Source: Actinomycetota bacterium
GTDB taxonomy: Bacteria; Actinomycetota; Actinomycetes; Actinomycetales; Microbacteriaceae
Assembly (NCBI GenBank): GCA_009703465.1
Contig: WLGC01000030.1
Location: forward strand, 1 to 7,899
Direction of reading: 5' to 3'
DNA length: 7,899 bases
The notes below the pieces were generated by a model. That model did not search any database and had not been told where the DNA came from. It saw only the letters and a program-made list of their open reading frames with translations. Positions 1-7,072 of this stretch are shown here, piece by piece (position 1 is the stretch's first letter; every line of letters starts with the position of its first letter). The position numbers were made by a program, and so were the translations under genes.

Positions 1-144
1 TCTAAATACATTGGCGCTCAGGGCGTTAGCGTCTCAATTGAGCACTTCGGAGCCTCTGCCGACTACAAAACTCTGTTTCGTGAGTTTGGCATGACCACCG
101 AATCTGTGGTTCTGGCGGCCAAGCAAGCACTAAAAAATAATTAA
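1..144 (+). CDS. tkt: Transketolase, C-terminal fragment (5' end outside window)
   Basis: Only the last 47 codons are present; the reading frame is open from base 1 and ends at TAA 142-144. The visible peptide contains [18 protein letters not shown], the typical end of bacterial transketolases, followed by a short helix ending in KQALKNN. Transketolase is a thiamine-diphosphate enzyme of the cytosolic non-oxidative pentose phosphate pathway and moves two-carbon ketol units between sugar phosphates. The catalytic and ThDP-binding parts lie outside the window, so activity cannot be judged. It is followed after 28 bases by transaldolase on the same strand, the usual partner in actinobacterial pentose phosphate operons, which supports the call despite the short fragment. 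Confidence 0.9.
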   Translation, partial: SKYIGAQGVSVSIEHFGASADYKTLFREFGMTTESVVLAAKQALKNN

Positions 145-172
145 TCAACATACTCACGAATCGAAAGAAACT

Positions 173-1273
173 ATGAACACCTCTCCCCTTGCTACTCTCT
201 CAAAAAACGGTGTCAGCATCTGGCTTGACGATCTTTCAAGATCAAGAATTGTTTCTGGCAACCTAAGTGAGTTAATCCAAACCCGATCTGTTGTTGGCGT
301 TACCACAAACCCAACAATCTTTGCGGGAGCTCTTGCCAAAGGTGAGGGCTACCAGGCTCAGGTCGCTGAACTTGCTAAAGCCGGCGTTAGTGCTAGCGAG
401 GCTATTTTCGAAATAACCACCAAGGATGTCTCTGATGCCTGCGATATCTTCTCAAGCGTTTATAAGGAAACAAATGGATTCGATGGTCGAGTTTCTATTG
501 AAGTTGAGCCTGACTTGGCTGAGGATGCTGTGGCAACTATAAAGCAAGCCAAAGAACTTTTTGCAAAAGTGAATCGCGAGAACGTGATGATCAAGATTCC
601 GGCTACAAAGCAGGGGCTTAGCGCAATTACCGCAGTAGTTGCAGCCGGAATCAGCGTAAACGTGACACTTATTTTTTCTTTGCAGAGATATCGTGAGGTA
701 ATTGCGGCCTACGTCGAAGGCGTAAAGCAAGCAAAGGCAAGTGGTCACGACATTTCAAAAATTCATTCCGTGGCTTCATTTTTTGTTTCACGCGTGGATT
801 CAGAAATTGATAAGCGTTTAGAGCAGGTTGGGCATCCGGAGCTAAAGAGTAAAACAGCCCTCGCAAACGCTCAATTGGCCTACGAGGTCTTTGAGGTTGA
901 ATTCAACAAGCCAGAATGGCAGGATCTTGCAAACGCTGGTGCAAACATTCAAAGACCCCTTATGGCATCCACAGGGGTAAAAGATCCCTTGCTACCCGAC
1001 ACTTTGTACGTCACTGAGTTGGTTGCACCGCTACTGGTCAACACAATGCCAGAGAAAACTATGGAGGCTGTTTTCGACCATGGTCAGATCCCAACAGACT
1101 CAATCACCGGAAACTACAAGCAGGCACAAGCTGTGCTGGATTCAATCGCAGCTGCCGGTGTATCACTTGATGACGCGACCGAGCTTCTAGAAAAAGAAGG
1201 CGTTGAGAAATTCAAGGTATCTTGGCAAGAACTTGTAGCAACCGTTGACAGCGCTCTCCAGGCAGCAAAGTAG
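173..1273 (+). CDS. tal: Transaldolase
   Basis: This 366-residue protein transfers a dihydroxyacetone unit from sedoheptulose 7-phosphate to glyceraldehyde 3-phosphate, giving erythrose 4-phosphate and fructose 6-phosphate. In order I see SIWLDDLSR (15-23), TTNPTIF (44-50), VSIEVEP (107-113), MIKIPAT (139-145) with K141 as the expected Schiff-base lysine, [11 protein letters not shown] (163-173), [13 protein letters not shown] (201-213) and [13 protein letters not shown] (260-272). Length and motifs fit the long actinobacterial/cyanobacterial type rather than the ~317-residue E. coli TalB type. The ATG is chosen because the N-terminus starts just before the conserved SIWLDDLSR region; the upstream purines (GAAAGAAA, 163-170) are only a weak Shine-Dalgarno. 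The stop is TAG and the next gene begins on the very next base in the same frame. Confidence 0.96.
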   Translation: MNTSPLATLSKNGVSIWLDDLSRSRIVSGNLSELIQTRSVVGVTTNPTIFAGALAKGEGYQAQVAELAKAGVSASEAIFEITTKDVSDACDIFSSVYKETNGFDGRVSIEVEPDLAEDAVATIKQAKELFAKVNRENVMIKIPATKQGLSAITAVVAAGISVNVTLIFSLQRYREVIAAYVEGVKQAKASGHDISKIHSVASFFVSRVDSEIDKRLEQVGHPELKSKTALANAQLAYEVFEVEFNKPEWQDLANAGANIQRPLMASTGVKDPLLPDTLYVTELVAPLLVNTMPEKTMEAVFDHGQIPTDSITGNYKQAQAVLDSIAAAGVSLDDATELLEKEGVEKFKVSWQELVATVDSALQAAK

Positions 1274-2881
1274 ATGAACTCAGGAATGCAGTTAAAGGTA
1301 GTTACATCCGGCACCGCAACAGCTGCAGTCGATGATTCTCTGGGTGAATTGATATCTCAGCAAATAGCCAGTCGAATTTCCAGAAAGGACTCGACGGTCT
1401 GGGGTAAAGATGCAGAAGCTGAATCAGGAATTCGCCTTGGTTGGGTTAGTTCGCCAAAAGATTCACTACCTCTTATTGATTCGATACATCGACTTAGAGA
1501 TAAATTCACAGGTATTGGCGTAAATCGCTTCGTGCTATGCGGCATGGGTGGTTCCTCCCTGGCACCAGAGGTGATAACCAAGACCGCCGGAGTTGAATTA
1601 GTGGTTCTAGATTCGACAAACCCCGATCAGGTCAGTGCCGCCCTAGCTGAACCACTATCGAACACCGCGGTTATCGTTTCATCTAAATCAGGTTCTACTG
1701 TTGAAACAGACTCTCAGAAACGTGCCTTTGAAGCCGCATTTACGCAAGCTGGTATTGATCCTAAAGAGCGAATAGTAATCGTCACTGACCCAGATTCCCC
1801 AATGGAGCAAGCCGCCAAGTCGGATGGCTACCAAATTTTTCAAGCCGATCCTACTGTTGGTGGGCGCTACTCGGCTCTAACCGCATTTGGTTTAGTGCCA
1901 TCGGGTTTGGCTGGTGTCGACCTAGCGCAGCTACTAGCCCAAGCAGCCGAAGCAATGGAAATACTGAGCGCTGATTCACCAAACAATCCGGCTCTGATTC
2001 TCGGCGCGGCGCTCGCACGTACTCCGGGTGAAATGGGCTTTCGAGACAAAATCGGAATTGTTGAAGATGGCACAAGCATCCGTGGTCTCGGAGACTGGAT
2101 AGAGCAGCTTGTTGCTGAATCAACTGGAAAACTCGGCAAGGGAATTCTTCCGATTGTGCTTGAACCAAAAAGCGCTGAGTTTCGATCTGGGCTAGCAGAT
2201 GTAGTTGCAGTTCACATTCAACAAGACGCAAGACCAGTTGCCGGAGACTCAGTCAGCGTGTCAGGTTCACTAGGTGGACAGCTTCTGCTTTGGGAATATG
2301 CAACAGCGGTGGCTTGCTACCTACTTGGTGTAAATCCGTTCGATCAGCCAGATGTTGAGTCTGCAAAGATTGCCGCTAGAGCCATGCTGGAAAAAATGAC
2401 TGGGACTGAAGAACCTGAGATTGTTTTTGATGGTGTCGGAGTGTCCAGTGCTGGTTTCAATGCGGTCGGCAACTCCTTGACGGAAGTTATTGCGAGCCTT
2501 ACAGCTCAAGTTGATACAGATCTCGGCTACCTCTCAATTCACGCCTATATGGACCGATCAGGCGTTCCGCAAGCTTTATCCCTTCGGGATGAGTTTGCCA
2601 ACAAAATTAAGCGACCGGTAACTTTTGGCTGGGCGCCTCGTTTCTTGCACTCAACCGGGCAGTTTCACAAGGGCGGGCCAAAACAAGGTGTGTTTCTTCA
2701 ATTGGTTTCTGCAAGCGAATTTGATCTTGAGATACCGGGGCGTGAGTTTACTTTCGGTGAATTGATAACGTCTCAGGCCGCTGGTGATGCGAAAGTTTTA
2801 TCAGATCTTGGAAGGCCAGTGCTAACACTGTCACTGAAAGATCCAAACAGTGCTATTCAAGTAATAAGCAAAGCGATTTAA
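1274..2881 (+). CDS. pgi: Glucose-6-phosphate isomerase (actinobacterial / Tal-Pgi-fusion type)
   Basis: A 535-residue enzyme that interconverts glucose 6-phosphate and fructose 6-phosphate, linking glycolysis to the pentose phosphate genes around it. Two SIS-type sugar-phosphate segments are visible: CGMGGSSLAPEV (89-100) and VSSKSGSTVET (135-145), followed by VGGRYSALTAFGLVP (195-209), the signature WIEQLVAESTGK (275-286) with E282 as the likely catalytic glutamate, and HSTGQFHKGGP (459-469) near the C-terminus. The motif wording matches the divergent Pgi form found in Actinobacteria and in the Pgi half of bifunctional Tal-Pgi proteins, not the classical E. coli form; this is from memory of the families. 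ATG 1274 abuts the tal stop with no intergenic base. A second ATG at 1286 is possible, but the AGGA before it touches the start codon and is too close to serve as its ribosome site. Confidence 0.94.
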   Translation: MNSGMQLKVVTSGTATAAVDDSLGELISQQIASRISRKDSTVWGKDAEAESGIRLGWVSSPKDSLPLIDSIHRLRDKFTGIGVNRFVLCGMGGSSLAPEVITKTAGVELVVLDSTNPDQVSAALAEPLSNTAVIVSSKSGSTVETDSQKRAFEAAFTQAGIDPKERIVIVTDPDSPMEQAAKSDGYQIFQADPTVGGRYSALTAFGLVPSGLAGVDLAQLLAQAAEAMEILSADSPNNPALILGAALARTPGEMGFRDKIGIVEDGTSIRGLGDWIEQLVAESTGKLGKGILPIVLEPKSAEFRSGLADVVAVHIQQDARPVAGDSVSVSGSLGGQLLLWEYATAVACYLLGVNPFDQPDVESAKIAARAMLEKMTGTEEPEIVFDGVGVSSAGFNAVGNSLTEVIASLTAQVDTDLGYLSIHAYMDRSGVPQALSLRDEFANKIKRPVTFGWAPRFLHSTGQFHKGGPKQGVFLQLVSASEFDLEIPGREFTFGELITSQAAGDAKVLSDLGRPVLTLSLKDPNSAIQVISKAI

Positions 2882-2885
2882 GGAG
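2880..2885 (+). promoter_or_regulatory. Ribosome binding site of zwf overlapping the pgi stop codon
   Basis: AAGGAG begins within the TAA stop of pgi (2879-2881) and lies 10 bases before the GTG start of zwf. A ribosome terminating on pgi would sit on the zwf Shine-Dalgarno, which suggests translational coupling. The motif is seen; the coupling is inferred. Confidence 0.75.
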
Positions 2886-2895
2886 CTGCTAAACC

Positions 2896-4431
2896 GTGGG
2901 TAACAGTGAAACCAAGGCTAATCCGCTTCGCGACCCCGACGATAGAAGACTCACCAGAATTGCCGGACCGAGCAGTTTGGTCATCTTTGGAGTTACCGGT
3001 GACCTTTCCAGAAAAAAACTAATGCCAGCTGTCTACGACTTAGCAAACCGTGGTTTGCTTCCGGCGGGCTTTTCACTTGTTGGCTTTGCCAGGCGTGAGT
3101 GGAAGAACCAAGACTTTGGAAAAGTAGTTAAGGAATCTGTAAAGAAGTACGCCAGAACCCCTTGGAATGAGGCAATCTGGAAGCAACTCTCTCAGAACAT
3201 TCGATTCGTATCCGGCGAGTTCCATGATGACAAAGCCTTTGATCGCCTGGCTAAGACTATTGCTGAGTTAGATGCCGAGGTCGGCACGAACGGTAATCAT
3301 GCCTTCTATCTCTCGATTCCGCCAAAGGATTTCGCTCAGGTATGCCAGCAATTAAAAAGATCTGGACTGTCAGCCGCCGGTCCAGATCAATTCCGAAGGG
3401 TTGTAATAGAAAAACCTTTTGGTAGAGATTTGAAGTCTTCTCGAGAGTTAAACAATGTTGTCGAATCAGTTTTTCCACCGGACTCGGTTTTTAGGATCGA
3501 TCATTATCTCGGCAAAGAAACGGTCCAAAACATTCTTGCTTTGAGATTTGCAAACATGATGTACGAGCCGCTCTGGAACTCCAATTACATCGATCACGTT
3601 CAAATCACAATGGCTGAAGACATTGGCGTTGGTGGTCGCGCGGGTTACTATGACGGGATTGGCGCAGCCCGAGACGTTATCCAGAACCACCTACTTCAAC
3701 TACTTGCTCTCACGGCGATGGAAGAGCCAGTGTCTTTCGATGCAACAGCTCTTCGAGCAGAGAAGGAAAAAGTACTATCTGCAGTTCGGGTACCCGAGAA
3801 CATCGCTAAGCACACTGCTCGCGGTCAGTATTCCGGCGGTTGGCAAGGAGGCCAAGAAGTTGTTGGGTTCCTTGATGAAGAGGGAATGAACAAGAAATCT
3901 ATCTCTGAGACCTATGCAGCTATGCGGTTAGACATCAACACGAGACGATGGGCTGGTGTCCCCTTTTACCTTCGCGCCGGAAAGCGACTCGGTCGACGAG
4001 TAACTGAGATTGCTGTGGTGTTCAAACGAGCACCTCAACAACTATTTGCACAAGCTCAGACGAGTTCGTTTGGGCAAAATGCTTTGGTAATTCGCGTCCA
4101 GCCAGATGAAGGTGTGACCATTCGTTTTGGCTCCAAGGTACCTGGTGTCGGAATGCAAGTAAGAGATGTAACTATGGATTTCGGCTACGGTCATGCTTTC
4201 ACTGAGGCATCTCCAGAGGCATACGAAAGATTGATTCTTGATGTTCTACTTGGTGATCCACCACTTTTCCCTAGGCACCAGGAGGTTGAGCTTTCCTGGA
4301 AAATTCTCGATCCGGTTGTTAGCTTCTGGGAAAAGAAAGGTCAGCCGGAACAGTATCGCCCTGGCACATGGGGCCCGGACAGCGCAGATCAGATGATGGC
4401 CCGCGATGGTCGCGAATGGAGGATTCCGTGA
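2896..4431 (+). CDS. zwf: Glucose-6-phosphate 1-dehydrogenase
   Basis: This 511-residue enzyme oxidises glucose 6-phosphate to 6-phosphogluconolactone, normally with NADP+, and is the entry step of the oxidative pentose phosphate pathway. The N-terminal dinucleotide fold shows FGVTGDLSRKKL (31-42). Then come IEKPFGRDL (171-179), the substrate-binding motif RIDHYLGKE (200-208; H203 and K207 expected at the sugar phosphate), and GYYDGIGAARDVIQNH (250-265), whose H265 aligns with the expected catalytic base of the family. Length is normal. The GTG start is chosen because of the AAGGAG upstream and because the N-terminus NPLRDPDDRR...RIAGP matches actinobacterial Zwf proteins. It follows pgi by 14 bases and its TGA overlaps the start of opcA by 4 bases. 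No truncation or missing key residue is visible. Confidence 0.97.
   Translation: MGNSETKANPLRDPDDRRLTRIAGPSSLVIFGVTGDLSRKKLMPAVYDLANRGLLPAGFSLVGFARREWKNQDFGKVVKESVKKYARTPWNEAIWKQLSQNIRFVSGEFHDDKAFDRLAKTIAELDAEVGTNGNHAFYLSIPPKDFAQVCQQLKRSGLSAAGPDQFRRVVIEKPFGRDLKSSRELNNVVESVFPPDSVFRIDHYLGKETVQNILALRFANMMYEPLWNSNYIDHVQITMAEDIGVGGRAGYYDGIGAARDVIQNHLLQLLALTAMEEPVSFDATALRAEKEKVLSAVRVPENIAKHTARGQYSGGWQGGQEVVGFLDEEGMNKKSISETYAAMRLDINTRRWAGVPFYLRAGKRLGRRVTEIAVVFKRAPQQLFAQAQTSSFGQNALVIRVQPDEGVTIRFGSKVPGVGMQVRDVTMDFGYGHAFTEASPEAYERLILDVLLGDPPLFPRHQEVELSWKILDPVVSFWEKKGQPEQYRPGTWGPDSADQMMARDGREWRIP
4418..4422 (+). promoter_or_regulatory. Ribosome binding site that decides the opcA start
   Basis: GGAGG sits five bases before GTG 4428, inside the last codons of zwf. 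This strong site selects GTG 4428 over the in-frame upstream ATGs at 4368 and 4416. Confidence 0.82.
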
Positions 4432-5369
4432 TAGTTGATCTGGAAAACACAACTGTAAGTAAGGTCTCCAAAAAAATTGTTCAAATCCGCGAGCAGGGCG
4501 GCGTAGTAGCACTTGGCAGAGTTCTCACCCTTCTCATCGAGACTGACGCTAAGGGTGTTGAGACGGCAATCAAGGCGGCTAATGATGCTTCAAGGGAGCA
4601 CCCTTGTCGGATTATTGTTCTGACATCAGATCCAAGCACTACTTCTAAGAAGGCAAGCCTTGACGCTCAGATTCGAGTTGGTGGAGACGCTGGTGCTTCT
4701 GAGGTCATCGTTCTGCGTGCCTATGGCAAGGCTGCTTCCGATTCCCAGAGCCTAGTCACGGGTTTGCTTCTGCCTGACGCACCGATTGTTGTCTGGTGGC
4801 CAGGAAAGGCGCCAGTCAATCCGGCCGCATCTTCGATTGGCAAAATTGCGACCCGGCGAATAACAGATGCTGCCAGCCAAGCTGACCCAAAAGCTCACTT
4901 CAAAAACTTGGCAAAAAATTACACTCCTGGTGATAGCGATTTTGCTTGGACTAGGTTGACAAAACTGCGCACCCAACTTGCAACAATGTTGGATCAGCCT
5001 CCATATGACAAAGTACTCTCCGCAGAAATAATTGGATCTTCCGATTCGCCCAGCGTGGAACTGCTGGCGGCATGGCTTGAGCTAAAGCTTCGTATCCAAG
5101 TAAAAACTGTCCGCACAACGCCTGCAAAATCAATAAACAAGATCAAAAGCATACGTTTAATTAGAAAATCAGGCGATGTCGTAATTAGTAGAGAAGTACA
5201 AGACAAAGCTGTTTTAAGTCAACCGCTTCAGCCAAGCCGGGAGATTTCCCTTCCGGTGCGTAGCTTGCGAGATTGTCTAAGTGAAGATCTTAGACGTCTA
5301 GACCCGGACGATCTTTTTGGCGAAGTGATCACAAAGAGTTTCGGCGCAAAAGCTCGGGCAAAGAAGTAG
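4428..5369 (+). CDS. opcA: OpcA, glucose-6-phosphate dehydrogenase assembly/activation protein
   Basis: A 313-residue protein of the OpcA family, known in cyanobacteria and actinobacteria to associate with Zwf and support its oligomerisation and activity; it has no enzyme activity of its own that I know of. Recognisable segments (GTG = residue 1) are VIVDLENTTVSKVSK (1-15), GGVVALGRVLTLLIE (24-38), VGGDAGASEVIVLR (84-97), LLLPDAPIVVWWPGK (113-127), DFAWTRLTKLR (171-181) and LRRLDPDDLFGEV (288-300), with a short basic end (AKARAKK). The GTG start overlaps the zwf TGA as GTGA and has GGAGG at ideal spacing; actinobacterial OpcA proteins likewise begin with (M/V)IVDLxxTTxSK. The frame is open back to ATG 4368, but that extension would lie inside zwf and is unlikely. 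Overlap with zwf implies coupled, near-equal synthesis of the two partners. Confidence 0.94.
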   Translation: MIVDLENTTVSKVSKKIVQIREQGGVVALGRVLTLLIETDAKGVETAIKAANDASREHPCRIIVLTSDPSTTSKKASLDAQIRVGGDAGASEVIVLRAYGKAASDSQSLVTGLLLPDAPIVVWWPGKAPVNPAASSIGKIATRRITDAASQADPKAHFKNLAKNYTPGDSDFAWTRLTKLRTQLATMLDQPPYDKVLSAEIIGSSDSPSVELLAAWLELKLRIQVKTVRTTPAKSINKIKSIRLIRKSGDVVISREVQDKAVLSQPLQPSREISLPVRSLRDCLSEDLRRLDPDDLFGEVITKSFGAKARAKK

Positions 5370-5372
5370 ACC

Positions 5373-6089
5373 ATGCGAGAGATCAAAGTTTACGATGATT
5401 TGGACGCCGCGGCACAGTTTTCAGCAGTTGCGCTCGTAGACAAACTTGAACAGCTGAGTATCTCAAAGCACTCTTTCAACATCATGCTTACCGGCGGCTC
5501 ACTTGGAATTAAGATGCTTGAGAAAGCCTCAGCTATTCCAAAGATTCACTCAATTTCTCTAGCTGGTTTAAATCTCTGGTGGGGAGATGAGAGATTCGTA
5601 CCCAAGGAGCACGAAGACAGAAATGCTCTGCAAGCAAGGCGGGCGCTAGTTGACTCTTTGATGTTAGGACCAGAACAAATTCATGAGTTCCCAGCAGCTG
5701 ATAGTGGATTTGATCTTAATCAAGCAGCACTCGTTTTCTCAGCACACTATCAAGAACTATCGCCTAGTTTTGATCTGGTGCTTTTAGGTGTTGGCCCAGA
5801 TGGGCACGTTGCAAGTCTTTTCCCTGGTCACGATTCACCTAAGACCGATCACCCCATTATTGCTGAGAACCACTCCCCAAAACCTCCTACCGAGCGACTA
5901 AGTTTCAACTATTCAATACTGAATAAAGCCACAGAAGTTTGGTTTCTGGCTGCCGGAGTAGAAAAAAGTTCCGTGGTGGCCGAAATACTAGATGATAATT
6001 CAGCAAGCAATTTGCCTGCGGCTAAAGTCAGCGGCACAGAAAAGACGATTTGGTTTTTAGACAAAGCATCAACTTCACTTAGAAAATAA
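5373..6089 (+). CDS. pgl: 6-phosphogluconolactonase
   Basis: This 238-residue cytosolic enzyme hydrolyses 6-phosphogluconolactone, the Zwf product, to 6-phosphogluconate. It belongs to the SIS-like glucosamine-6-phosphate isomerase/6-phosphogluconolactonase (DevB-type) family: LTGGSLGIKML (39-49) is the phosphate-binding loop, WWGDERFVP (69-77) and GVGPDGHVASLFPGH (139-153) are the signature motifs, and PPTERLSF (171-178) follows. Length is typical. It starts three bases after the opcA stop; the only ribosome-site candidate is a weak purine run AAGAAG (5361-5366) six bases ahead of the ATG, so translation probably depends on coupling to opcA. It is the last gene of the plus-strand operon, followed within a few bases by a hairpin. 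A sugar-amine isomerase function is less likely given the zwf-opcA context. Confidence 0.95.
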   Translation: MREIKVYDDLDAAAQFSAVALVDKLEQLSISKHSFNIMLTGGSLGIKMLEKASAIPKIHSISLAGLNLWWGDERFVPKEHEDRNALQARRALVDSLMLGPEQIHEFPAADSGFDLNQAALVFSAHYQELSPSFDLVLLGVGPDGHVASLFPGHDSPKTDHPIIAENHSPKPPTERLSFNYSILNKATEVWFLAAGVEKSSVVAEILDDNSASNLPAAKVSGTEKTIWFLDKASTSLRK

Positions 6090-6091
6090 CT

Positions 6092-6119
6092 GCCCGATTG
6101 ACTCGGGCTACTATTTTTT
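6092..6119. terminator. Bidirectional intrinsic terminator between convergent operons
   Basis: GCCCGA (6092-6097) pairs perfectly with TCGGGC (6103-6108) around the five-base loop TTGAC. On the plus strand the stem is followed, five bases later, by six Ts (6114-6119), ending the pgl transcript. On the minus strand it is followed by AGTTATTTTCT (complement of 6081-6091), a weaker U-rich tail for the rbpA transcript. The gap between the two stop codons is only 21 bases, and the plus-strand T-run is the complement of the last two lysine codons of rbpA. The structure is seen; termination in each direction is inferred, with the plus direction the stronger. Confidence 0.78.
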
Positions 6120-6758
6120 GGAAGTTTTTGCGATTGCTGCCTTGCTCGGCTTGGCCGGGGTTGCCTTTTGCTTCTTAGTTGAAACGGTCTTCACTGGAGC
6201 ACCTTTGACCGATGAGTTGCTGGCCGCTGAAATCTTCTTCGCCGGAGCCTGCTTAGCAACGGTCTTGACCGCTTTAGATGACTTTCCAGTTGAAGAAACC
6301 TGGGATGAAACTGATTTAGTGGCACCTGCTTTGGGTGTCCCAGCCGCTGCCTTTTTAGCGCTCGCTTTTGCGGCTAATTTGGCAGCCTGTTTGGCTTCCT
6401 CGGCTAGGCGGACACGGCGAACCCGCACCGCCGAAACAGCTTCGTCGAGCAATTCTTTGGCTTCCTTGAGCGTTCTACGCTCTTTTACATACGCAAGATG
6501 CGTCTTGTATGGCTCATGCTTTGCAATTACTGGCGGGTTAGCTTTATCTTGTCCAGCTGGAAGACCGCAATTTGGGCAGTCGATAATTTCTGGAATATCG
6601 CTAGGGTCAACATTTAGAGCGTACTGCGGACTATAGGAGTGCCCAGCTGCACAGTAGTAATTCATAGTGAACCGCTCGGCCTTGAAGCCGCGATCCTGCT
6701 CGCCCATCGGTCCTGCACCAACGCGAGAACCTCTGATTGCCGCTCCGCCTGTACTCAT
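6111..6758 (-). CDS. rbpA: RNA polymerase-binding protein RbpA with a long Lys/Ala-rich C-terminal tail
   Basis: RbpA is an actinobacterial transcription factor that binds RNA polymerase and the primary sigma factor and stabilises open promoter complexes. Residues 1-112 match the family: IRGSRVGAGPMGE (8-20) in the N-terminal part, a core with a zinc-site pattern C36-x3-H40...C61-x2-C64, a linker with AGQDKANPP (68-76), and the sigma-interacting helix around THLAYVKERRTLKEAKELLDEAV (86-108, shown here only as a span). Residues 113-215 are extra: from residue 122 on there is no Asp or Glu, about 23 Lys, and much Ala, Ser, Thr and Pro, with pieces such as SAKKAAAG, PAKK and TPAKPSK resembling histone H1 or HU tails. 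Usual RbpA length is about 110-125 residues. GGAG seven bases upstream supports the ATG. It follows secG by 27 bases, so it is probably cotranscribed. Confidence 0.9.
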   Translation of the reverse strand: MSTGGAAIRGSRVGAGPMGEQDRGFKAERFTMNYYCAAGHSYSPQYALNVDPSDIPEIIDCPNCGLPAGQDKANPPVIAKHEPYKTHLAYVKERRTLKEAKELLDEAVSAVRVRRVRLAEEAKQAAKLAAKASAKKAAAGTPKAGATKSVSSQVSSTGKSSKAVKTVAKQAPAKKISAASNSSVKGAPVKTVSTKKQKATPAKPSKAAIAKTSKK

Positions 6759-6765
6759 AAACTAA

Positions 6766-6769
6766 CTCC
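6766..6769 (-). promoter_or_regulatory. Ribosome binding site of rbpA
   Basis: Read on the minus strand, GGAG lies seven bases before the rbpA ATG (6758-6756), in the 27-base gap after secG. It confirms the start. The gap leaves little room for a separate promoter, and I see no convincing one. Confidence 0.7.
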
Positions 6770-6785
6770 AGCTTTATGGGTGTTT

Positions 6786-7037
6786 TTATGCAACCAGATC
6801 AAAACGAGTGAACAAACCAAGGCTAATAACAACTACTACCCAAACCACGCCAAGAATGATGGTTATCCGGTTAAGGTTACGTTCAGCAACACCAGATGAC
6901 GCCATGGTTGTGGTTACTCCGCCGCCAAACATGTCTGATAGACCGCCGCCGCGTCCCTTGTGAAGCAGAATCATTAGGGTGAGGAGAAGGCTGGTAATAG
7001 CCAAAAGAACGTGTAGAGCAATCTGCAGCGCTGCCAT
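6786..7037 (-). CDS. secG: Protein-export membrane protein SecG
   Basis: An 83-residue inner-membrane subunit of the SecYEG translocon, assisting SecA-driven protein export. Two hydrophobic segments are clear, about residues 4-25 and 58-76, joined by the hallmark cytosolic loop HKGRGGGLSDMFGGG (26-40), which is diagnostic for SecG. Length is typical for the actinobacterial form. The start is supported by AAGGA on the minus strand (complement of 7047-7051) nine bases before the ATG. It lies 35 bases after the tpiA stop and 27 before rbpA; the tpiA-secG pairing is common in Gram-positive genomes, although SecG has no biochemical link to glycolysis. Nothing is truncated. Confidence 0.95.
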   Translation of the reverse strand: MAALQIALHVLLAITSLLLTLMILLHKGRGGGLSDMFGGGVTTTMASSGVAERNLNRITIILGVVWVVVVISLGLFTRFDLVA

Positions 7038-7046
7038 TATGGGAAA

Positions 7047-7051
7047 TCCTT
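7047..7051 (-). promoter_or_regulatory. Ribosome binding site of secG
   Basis: AAGGA on the minus strand, nine bases upstream of the secG ATG (7037-7035), inside the 35-base tpiA-secG gap. It supports the assigned start. Confidence 0.65.
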
Positions 7052-7072
7052 AGGTTTATAGGTTCTAGAAAA

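Noticed and set aside
452..748. 98-codon open frame on the minus strand inside tal
   Set aside because: Its protein has no recognisable motif, is rich in Cys, His and Asn as expected for antisense of a normal gene, and lies entirely within a well-supported transaldolase.
4368..4427. Upstream in-frame ATG start for opcA
   Set aside because: It would add 20 residues encoded within the zwf end that do not resemble OpcA. The GGAGG and family-typical N-terminus point to GTG 4428.
4956..4984. TTGACA inside opcA, considered as an internal promoter for pgl
   Set aside because: At 17-base spacing the -10 position reads TGCAAC, which is a poor match, and pgl lies about 400 bases downstream within a tightly packed operon.
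4605..5278. Two OpcA cysteines (C60 and C283) considered as a thioredoxin-controlled redox pair as described for cyanobacterial OpcA
   Set aside because: They are over 200 residues apart and do not form the close C-terminal pair known in cyanobacteria; nothing in the sequence supports a redox switch.
6118..6636. 172-codon open frame on the plus strand opposite rbpA
   Set aside because: It is the reverse side of the Lys/Ala-rich RbpA tail, where AAA/AAG/GCN codons read in reverse give Phe/Leu/Ala/Ser/Gly. The zinc motif and RbpA core on the minus strand, a ribosome site there and the terminator position identify the real gene.
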